A stretch of 64,000 nt of DNA from Boswellia sacra (taxonomy: Eukaryota > Streptophyta > Magnoliopsida > Sapindales > Burseraceae): positions 1,044,199 to 1,108,198 of the forward strand of contig SNVD02011507.1 of NCBI GenBank assembly GCA_013180625.2, given 5' to 3'. Below are positions 55,122 to 64,000 of the stretch, piece by piece. The notes under the pieces are model-generated. The model saw nothing but the letters and a program-made list of their open reading frames with translations, searched no databases and was not told the origin of the DNA. Both the position numbers and the translations under genes were made by a program. Positions within the stretch are counted from its first letter, which is position 1. Each line of letters begins with the position of its first letter.

Positions 55122-58100
55122 TTGGAATATGAGAAGATATAGAGACAATTATATAAAAGTTAGTGTATCTTTTTTTTTTCACTTTCCAAAACTCAAGTTG
55201 TGTCTCTCTCTTTCTTTATTGTTGTTGGTGACCTGACTCAAGATGGGGGGCTTGTTTTTTGGCGAACACAAAGTCAGGAATCTGCTTTCACTGGAGGAAG
55301 ACAAAAACCAGGGAATTCTCCTTCATTTCAGGTGAAGAAGAGAACTGTTGCTTCATGAGACTAACATTGAAATTGAAATTTGGTCTTCTTTGGCTTTATA
55401 TATAATATATATCCACACCTTGTGTTCACAAGAGACAATTGCTTCCCGGTTGCCCCTTACTTATCATGGGAATTCCATTACTTGCCATCCGTGCTACTGT
55501 TTAATTTATTTTTTTCTGCTAAGTTTTACTAAAGATTAAAAAAACAATTTGGTTTACTGTTTGGAATTGGAGTTCAGCTCATGATTGACTCTTTTTGTAG
55601 TCTTGAGTTTAATGATATGATAATTGACCAATAAGCTAATTAATTATTACGTATGCTCAAACTTATTTAATCATAGTATGGTCATGCTTAATTGCAAGCT
55701 GCTGATTAATTTTAGCTTGATGTTGGTTGGAGTACTCAATTAAACAAGAATTTTTATGACATAATAAGCTATACATGTTGTTGGCCCAGATACATAGTCT
55801 TGTCTAATAGAGGTCCGATTTTAAATTTAATGTATAACTTTCCCGAAGCAATCAGATTGAAGCTGGAGTATTTATGTTCTTAGCTTGAGCTTCTGGCACT
55901 GAATTGTATTATTAGATTAAAAACTTGATAACAAATAAGTCCAAAGGTGTGTGTCGACCTGATATTTTAAAGCAGAAAAACTTGAGAATACAATTAATTT
56001 CATAGAAAAACTTTTTCAAGTAGGAAATATGTGTCACTCATGAATGAATAAACTATTAATGATATTATATTAAGACTTCTATGTATTTTTTAGTAAAATT
56101 TTACTTTCTTTTCTATTTTTAAAAAAAGCGACACAATAATTTATTTAAACAGCTGTCTTTGTAATGAAAATAGTGGGAAAAAAAAAAACCTAACATACAA
56201 CCACATTTTAATAGATTGTCTAGTCCATGACCCCCCACCAAGTGAGCATCCTATATTTATTTGCCCAACTTAATTAAATTACTTCAACTCTTCTGGAAGG
56301 AAAAAAAAAAAAAAAACGTAACAGGTTGGTTTGAGGAATGTTTCATATTCCCAGTAGTTGAATCGGAGAAATAACCCTCTCTTTATTTATTCTTCATTCA
56401 TTTATTTAATTTTTGAACTTGCAAAGACAATTATGCATTTTGTCTTACATGCTTTGCTGCAAGGGTTTAGTGATCCTGATGCTCATTTTAACCGTGCATG
56501 GAAGCCTCTTCCTCGGATTAACTACTATACAAATCGATGGAGGAAGCTTATAATGATCTCATTAATATAGATTAGTCTGTTAATGTATAAGCTTAATGGT
56601 GCCGAACCCTTTTTTGTCCCATTTTATACAACCGATGGAAGAGAACCAAACCAGTCATTGTCCTTGTTTATAAACAAACTCAATCAATGATGACATTAAA
56701 GATGTTGGTGGTTTGTCTTCTAGTTGAGTTCATACTTTCAAACGACGAAAGCTAGGTTTAATTTAGGTTAATATATAAATATAAGAAAAAAGATATTGAT
56801 TACCCTTTAATTAATAATAAATATTCACTTTGACCACTAAAATTGTGTCTTAGCATCTTGAAATTCACCAATCAAACATAGCAAATTAACGTGCTTACTA
56901 CTCTGATGTGATACACTTGTTGTGTCCTCTCTTTTTGGTGAGAGAACGCAACCCACAGCCCAAAAACCAGGTGATGATCAAGTCAATTAGCTATTGGAAG
57001 TTTGTAGCTTCCTGCGGCTTAATCATCTTCTTGATCAGAAAAGAATCTGATGATACATTGTAACTTCTAACTCCTATGCTCTCTATGCATAAATTCTTCC
57101 TTGTAATTATCTTGGAATCATTTCTATTGTTATAAAAAGATGCTAAGAAATTGAAGCATAATTGCATAGGAATACCCACTATAGAGTCTTTATGGCCAAG
57201 CTGTAGTGCCATCTATAATTGTTATACGCGCTTCTAGTCGTATAATGCAACGTGCTAGAAAAGTGATTTTTGCAGATTAAAGAATAAAGCTAGTAGTCAT
57301 TTCCCTAAGAGGCAACCCATTGCTTCTTAGGAAGGACAATTGATGTTAATGTTCAAATAAGATGATGTTAAATTGGAAAACCTGCAGAAACTTAAAATAA
57401 ACAATCATCCATCGTTTCCGCTCGCAATCCTCATACTCTATTTTCAGAAAGCATGACATAAAAATATAAGGTAAGGATATCCCAATCCCATCCCACCTCA
57501 AAAACCACCAACATACGTCATCGTTTTCAGGAAATTATGCATTGACTCATGGACGCATCAATTTCGTAATCAATATGGTTCACTTTTTCCCTTTCTGTTG
57601 GGTATGTTGCAATAGAGTTATCTTGACCTATCGTCTAATGGAATTTCCTACAATATATATACCATCTCATATTATATACTTTATTTATATATATTTTTTT
57701 TATATGCAAGCACTTAATTTGTTTGAGTGCCGGGTATGTTATAAATATTTTGACCTCTTGACTTGGCATGGTAAAAGATGCATACAAGGCCATGCATGTG
57801 AATATTTGAGGTTATACCAAATTCACAAGCTAAATTAATTAGGGAGAAACAACAAGCAGACAGAAAGTGGAATATCAAACACAGACTAAACTCTGAAACT
57901 CCAGTCAAACGAATTCTATAAGACAACCGTTGGCAAGCAGCAGTTGCTCTCCTTTAATTTTTCCATCAGAAATGGTATTATAAGGTCCTGACAAAATGAT
58001 TGCTTAGTAATTATCGTTGAGGATCGATGTTATTTATGAACCAAACGTCGACACAACAATGTAAATCCAAACGCATTTCCAACTTTTCTAAGTGTTTTTT

Positions 58101-60336
58101 CATAACTTAGTAGATTAACTTATGATGAAACCTAATATAAGACGAACTAAGCAGCATTTGGATGGTGGTAATTAATAATATTAATATTTAATATTAAGAG
58201 TGACGACCCAGCTACTAGTTGACATAAGCAAAGGAACTGCATGGATAAAACCAACACAAAAGGACGGCCAAGGCCTTATATTCCTCTCCATAAAAGCAAA
58301 TATAGTATTGCAATTTAAGTCTCGTGAAAATGATGTTCCATTAAACAAGAAAACACAAAAGAATACTCTATTGTCGTTGGATATGGACTTGCATGTTTTA
58401 ATAATAAGGAAAAGTAAGAAGATATTTTAGCGGTTTGGTCCAACGTCAAGCAAGAACTTTGTCTTATGGTGTCAGGCGGGTTGCTTGGAGAGACGCCTAG
58501 AGCTGAAGAAGTTGCTAGTTTTGTTTCATTTTTGAGTAATTATGATAACTGCTGCACATAGTTCATGGTCTTAGAATTGATCTATTCTGCAAGGAGAAGG
58601 AGAAGATTAGGTTAATATATATTTGCATGACTGTCAGGTGGCTGTGGCTAATTTTATAATAATCTTTTTTTTTGGGTAAAATGATAACAAAGACCTTAAT
58701 TGAGAAGTGATAACATCGATATTCCACTCCATGGAAGCTCACTTAATTTCCTTATTTCTCAATTCGGAAACTTGAATGTGGATCAATGAGTTAATTTTAA
58801 GCATATATCTATCACTCACGCACATCATATTTCAATCTATTTCGTGCATTGAACACATTGAGCTCATGTGTAAGTACCGGAAACTAGAGATAATTCTTAT
58901 ACTGCTTCTGATTATACAAGTCTCCGAATTCTGATTAGATAAAATTGCTATATATATCTCAATTAACGTTAGTAATAATCAAGATTACTCTTCTCTTTTT
59001 ACCATTTGAAAATATCAGAAAATGAACATAAATGGTGAATTAGCAGCTGGGTAAGAGAAAAAGATATTTTAAGATGTATCCTTTTCTGTAATTTAAAGAT
59101 AGTCCAGAAAATATTAATAACAACAGCACTAGGAACAGTAAGTAAATAGGTTTAATTGATTAAATAACAAATAGTTAACATGGTAATCACCACCGCCCTT
59201 GTTTGGTGGGGTCTTTATGCAAGGAAAGTTTGCGGCAACAACACTTAAAATGGGTCCAGGGCCCAGGCCTCGAAATGGACGGTGCCAAGGTATGGCTTAG
59301 AAAGTAGACTTTTGACCGTTGAACACAATTGATTAACAATGGATAATATTACTAATTATCTCATTTACATAACCAGATTTTAAACAAATCCAACGCTGAC
59401 TAATAATTCAATCTAATTTTACAATTGTAGACAGTAGGATTAGTCCTGCCACTTGGGGATTTGATTTTACACCTTAAAAGGGCAACCAGCCACACGTTGA
59501 CATTTCAACCGATAGGCTTTCATCTTCAACTTGATGTACATATACATGTTATTGTCTGGGGCCAACTCAGAAGTGAAAAACATGTTCAATATTTTTGTTT
59601 TTGTTTTTGTTTTGCTTTTTAGTGGGAGTGGGACTACACTTTTTACAACTTTGTCAAATTTGCAAAGGCTCATTAGCATATGAAAGGAAATAAGAAATCC
59701 TTTTTCTACTTAAGAAAGCTTGGATCCTTCTCTTTAAGTTGCTAAGAAAGCAAAAAGCTGAGAGTATGTGTCAATGTTAACTACAGAATTTGTAAGTATA
59801 TATCTATTTCATTATTTCATGTGATTTTAAACTTGACAAAAGAGAAGCTATATTAAATTACAGCAAAATGATGAGCAGGGATGGTCAACTTCATATGAGG
59901 AGCCTGCAAAATTTTAGAAACTTGATTACAACATGACCAGCCGAGCACCTGAAGGCTGAAACAACATTTTCTGGCCATAAAAAATTGCGATATGCCTTCG
60001 TTCTCAGACTTGATCAGGACCTCCACAATTGCTCTTACTCTAAAAGAGAGAAAGTGACTCCAAACTTGAGGAATATCCCCCCTCCCCTACTCTCCTTTCT
60101 GCCCTTCAGCATCCACTTATCAATGTCATCTGACTTGTGTATTACTACCTATGTGAAATTCTTTTTCTATATTCAATGGCTCTATGTGTCAAAAATCGGC
60201 ACTAGTTGCGAAAACATAAATGAATTCCCGTGCTTCTCTTTTCTTGGTATGTTAACAATTAAGTGCCAAAAAAAATACTCCAAACCCAGAGAAGATCAGG
60301 AATAGAATTGTCTTTCAGAAGAGCTGACACATTCCT
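55122..60336. other. Large intergenic region upstream of the IDD gene
   Basis: About 5.2 kb contains the IDD leader and promoter on the left (with CTTTC/TCTC pyrimidine runs at about 55190-55220) and the 3' end of the SANT gene on the right. It is AT-rich, with several poly(A) runs (for example 56168-56188 and 56299-56317). No convincing coding region, tRNA, rRNA or transposon was found; the short ORFs here show no domain or splice context. Confidence 0.55.
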
Positions 60337-63300
60337 TCAACCATCAGAATGCGAATCACCAACTATGTTGGTGTTACCAACTAATGCAGCCAAGCTCTTC
60401 TCCTGTATTTGGGAGTCTGCAACATTGTTTTCAGTGCCATTGGACACAGTACCATTAACATCAATCTTCCCTCGAACTCGTCTAGAAGCTTTTGACATTG
60501 AGTTATTCTGTGGAACCTCAATGTCCTTTCTCTTTCTTTTTGGGCTTAAGTAACCAAATGCTAAAGCTTCCAATGCTTTCGTTGTCAATGGTCGGTTCCT
60601 TGTACTATGCCTTCGGTTGTTCACTGAAGGCTGCTGATCTATGCTACCCGTACCATCTGAAAGCTTCAATTGCTCAACCTGCTGGTCTGTTTCAGTTAAA
60701 ACTGATGATTTGTTTTCACTCACACCGTCACAAGTTTGCACCACGTCTGTGATTGGTTCATCATTTCCAAAATCAGATGAAACTTGGGGAACATTCAAGT
60801 CTATAAATGTACGGTGTTCATGTTTTCCCGGAGATACTTCTCTATCCATGCAGTTCTCAGATAGATTGCCTTCATTGCTCCTATCTGGACTCCCTTTCGC
60901 TAAAGAACTGGCAGGTGATAAGTTTTGAAGTGAACCCAGCTGAAAAATCATGTCACATGCATCATTTGAACTTGACCTACAATGGGACTCATTTTCTTCT
61001 AGCTTCCGGTCCACAGAGATATTTTCAATGCTGCAACTGGACTCTACATAGCCAGACTTTGCCTTCTGGCATAACTGATACTTTATAGACTTTTGCTCCT
61101 GCTTGTTATCCAGGGGACTTGTACCATGATTCTCCTGTATTTCCACTGCTCCATTTGTGGAAGTGGGGGTGTTAGGCATACTATTATTGAGAATGCTATC
61201 TGCACAATCTGATGAGTCTGCACACACTCCCCTACCAGTAATGTCGTCTGCAGTATTTGGGGTATTAGTTTCTCTTTCTTCTTCTTCTTCTTCTTCTTCA
61301 GAATTATCTTCCTCAGATTCGCTAGAATTACTAGGGGGGGCAGATATAGTCTTAGTTTCAACAGGTAAACTTCTCAGCTCTCTCACTTTAGGTCGTCCTG
61401 CTCCTTGAAACGAACTAGTATCTACAATAGTGAACTGCATTAGATGTCGAGTGTAATTTGACTTTCGTGGCTGAAGGTAAAAATGTTGTCGTTTATTTGG
61501 CAAACCATCTGAGTTTTTTTTCACTGAATGGTCCAACTTATGTTCTTCATTGTGCTCACTAACTTTAGCTGCTTCAGTTTCAAGGTCAAGGAGCCCTGGC
61601 TCTGAAGCAACTTTATTCAGGACATCACTAATGGAATCAAAATAGTGGTTACCTTTCACAAGTTTACTTCTTGAAAACTTCCTCACACCGGGTATAAGAA
61701 ATACCAAAGAATTCTTTGAACCAGAAAAACCATCCTTAGGCTGCTCAGAGTGCCATCCTCTTGCCAAAAGACGGGGCCAAACAGCTTCCCAGAATAAATC
61801 ATTTGAACGGGCTTTACTTAACCTAAAATCACCTGTTAGAAACCTGATAATATCTGCAGATTTAAGGGAGGAGCAGGCTTTGCCAACTGGTATTTCAGAA
61901 TGAATAGAAAGCATATTATTGGTCTTTATTGGCTCCATGGCAGTACCTGTGAGATCTGGTTTCCCTTTACCAACTCCTACTGCTTCTATAAGCATATTGA
62001 TGCCAACAGTACTTTTTAAACTGAAAACATAGTCTTCAAATGAAATTGTTCCCTCACCAAATTTCCTAGAATCCTGAAATAACATAACATAATATGATAT
62101 ATTGAGATATAGGAAAAATGATATTTGTTTATAATACATACAGAGTTTGACCTAGCAACAAAAATTACAGACCAATAGTGACTAGAGAATTATAAGCCCA
62201 TCAACAATGTATAAAATTAATAACATCTTGAGAGCTACACCAACATTTAGACAGTAGACATTAGCAAAGAGGATACAAGTGACATACAGCATAAGAGGCT
62301 TTTCTGGTGCAAAGTTTGACATCTATCTGGTTTGAACTATGAACTTCCTATGAGAAACTGACATTAATAGAAGTAACTTTTTTCTTCGTAATTGATGGAT
62401 GCTCCTGAAGGGAAGCCTTAAAAGCTGAACCTATTGCCGAGCAACAAGTTCTTATATCTTTACATGTACTACATTATGTTCCTAGAGGACAGGCTCCCTC
62501 GTCCTCATTTATTCTTAATTCTTCTGATCCTCCTAGATTATGTTTTATGCAACAAACATAAATTCGTGATTACTAAATATTATAGGGTCTTTTATAATTT
62601 CTATTTACTTAAGAAGATAAAATTCAGGAAGAAATTATAACTCCCAATCTGATCTTAAAAGAAGTAGGTAAACTTCTTCTATGGATCTCTTTGGAAAAGA
62701 AAACCATGGAGTACAGATTTTGCACTTGTGCAAATGTGTACTCCATGATATTTTTCAAGCATAGCTCAATCTTTCATTCAAAAACAATTTTTCTTAGCAT
62801 AGAATAAGTCTTGCAGACATTTATAATTAATGTGGATAAGTCTAACAATTCAGCCCCTGCAATCTCTAGACACATAGCCAAAACATCTGATAACACATTA
62901 TGAGGATGGATCAATCCAACAGTGTCCTTGAAAACACCAAGCCAACAATAGGTAGAAGATTTCCTAAACCTACAAACAGTTTCAACCCAACAAATCTAAG
63001 CACCAAAGGGCAAAACAATGTTTAAGTTTATTGGGAAGCCAGAAGATGAAGAGGTGAAATTAGTAGCAAAGGAACTAGGGTTAACTAGACAGCAAGGTCT
63101 TACTGCTACAGCTCTTTCAATATCAAATAAATTCTATACTAAGTTGTCTCCAAGGAAATATATATCCTTATAAAAGTAAAATTCTATGAATTATTTATGT
63201 GTAGTTGTGTACTTTTCCTTGTTCCAATTATCTAAACTCAGCACCCACAGTGCTCCTCTGTTGCGGTACATGAGACCAATAATACTACAAAAATTTCTTT

Positions 63301-64000
63301 GCCAGTCCACATCTTCTTATATTTGACCATCTCTGACATGCAAGTATATTTCCTACTAAAGAATTTAGTAATCATCCAATCACTTTTATAGAGAGAACTG
63401 ATCAAAAAATTGTTAGTCAAACTTTGAAGGATAAGCAAAAGCCCTCAAAATAGAACAAACAAATCTAAAAAGAAATATCATTATGCACGAGACATTTCTT
63501 GAGCTTGCAACAACTATCAGCCGACCCTACTATTCCAAAATGTCATAATGTTGATGTCATATGATCTTATTGATTGAAAGTTCACCTTTTCCCAATAAAA
63601 GAATAAGTAAGAAATCAGTTACTAAATAAATAGAAATTAAGGTGATCAACAAATGCTACCAAGTGCTTGATCAAGAAAACCAACAGAGATGCAACTTATC
63701 AGGGTATGAATTGATCAACAACATCAGCAAACAAATTCTGGGGATATGTTAACACATACAAATTGATGATAGGTATCAGAGGGTGTGTGCATGTACTTAT
63801 ACAAAAATTAAAGAAAGAAAGAAAAAGAAAAAGGAAATTACCTCGACCAACATATCTTTGCATTCCCCTGATAAATGAGAACATAGTCTTGATAATAATT
63901 CCTGTTGCCTCCATCCTGTGAATATCTTTTGTCCATGTACAAACCTTTTGCTTTTTAATTTCTTGCACTCTGACCATCTGCGATATCCATCAGATCCGTA
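60337..64000 (-). CDS. SANT-domain chromatin protein (At2g47820 type), C-terminal part
   Basis: Two exons lie in the window: 63842-64000 (open at the right edge, 53 codons) and 60337-62073 (578 residues plus stop), joined in phase 0 by a GT-AG intron. The right exon encodes GYRRWSECKKLKSKRFVHGQ and KIFTGWRQQELLSRL, which directly follow the SANT/Myb-like domain in the Arabidopsis homologue. The left exon continues with KFGEGTISFEDYVFSLK, then the conserved block DLFWEAVWPRLLARGWHSEQ and SLVFLIPGVRKFSRSKLVKG. After that it is disordered, with an acidic Glu run (EEEEEEEERE) and a basic C-terminal segment (SPKRKRK, SKASRRVRGK). Related Arabidopsis SANT proteins have been reported with the histone deacetylase HDA6 and a domesticated Harbinger transposase; a role in histone deacetylation is inferred. 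The N-terminus is outside the window. Confidence 0.88.
62705..62747. repeat. Imperfect 43-bp inverted repeat in the SANT-gene intron
   Basis: CATGGAGTACAGATTTTGCAC is mirrored by GTGCAAATGTGTACTCCATG with a 2-base loop and two small mismatches. It could form a stem of about 20 bp in the intron RNA or be the remnant of a tiny MITE. Confidence 0.75.

Noticed and set aside
56358..58430. Several short ORFs (60-100 codons) in the IDD upstream region
   Set aside because: They have no family motif, no splice sites in frame with neighbours and strongly AT-biased composition. They look like chance frames.
60492..61408. Plus-strand open frames opposite the SANT-gene exon
   Set aside because: The minus strand encodes the conserved SANT-family protein. 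The plus frames are compositional shadows, including the Ser run opposite the Glu run.

Overview
The window is nuclear DNA from a flowering plant, almost certainly a eudicot. Evidence: AT-rich intergenic DNA, many short GT-AG introns, and six gene models with close Arabidopsis relatives. There are no prokaryotic or organellar signals. All family and synteny statements come from memory, not from a search.

Layout from left to right. (1) 1-6061, minus strand: a decayed tandem copy of CULLIN1 with in-frame stops, lost splice sites and a rearranged 5' end; it continues past the left edge. (2) 8747-14606, minus: an intact 19-exon CULLIN1 gene encoding 738 residues, with part of its 3' UTR tandemly duplicated (7995-8756). 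(3) 18207-28360, plus: LUMINIDEPENDENS, 13 coding exons, 1055 residues, divergent from CUL1. (4) 28650-44560: a transposon-rich block. It holds a long-TIR element (29341-31524) with an Ac/hAT-like element nested inside it (29700-30776), both filled with GTCGAGTGTC-type repeats; a roughly 10.7 kb PIF/Harbinger-like element (about 31815-42525) with a broken DDE transposase and a Myb/SANT-like partner ORF; an ORF1-only LINE inserted into that element (38429-40699); a smaller TIR element (42749-43522); and a 5'-truncated LINE (43546-44544). The LD 3' flank is repeated on both sides of this block. (5) 45103-49759, plus: a 12-exon CDF cation transporter of the MTP6/MTPC1 type, 501 residues. (6) 52316-55121, minus: an INDETERMINATE DOMAIN zinc-finger transcription factor, three coding exons, 569 residues. 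(7) 60337-64000, minus, open at the right edge: the C-terminal part of a SANT-domain protein of the At2g47820 type.

Synteny: CUL1 and LD are neighbours in Arabidopsis (At4g02570, At4g02560), as are the MTPC1 and SANT-type genes (At2g47830, At2g47820). This window joins the two pairs.

Roles: CUL1 is the SCF ubiquitin-ligase scaffold, LD acts in the autonomous flowering pathway, MTP6 exports divalent metals (probably in mitochondria), and the IDD and SANT proteins act in transcription and chromatin. They are not an operon-like unit; what links them is conserved gene order. The most unusual material is the nested repeat-filled transposons, the ORF1-only LINE, three GC-AG introns and the rearranged CUL1 pseudogene.
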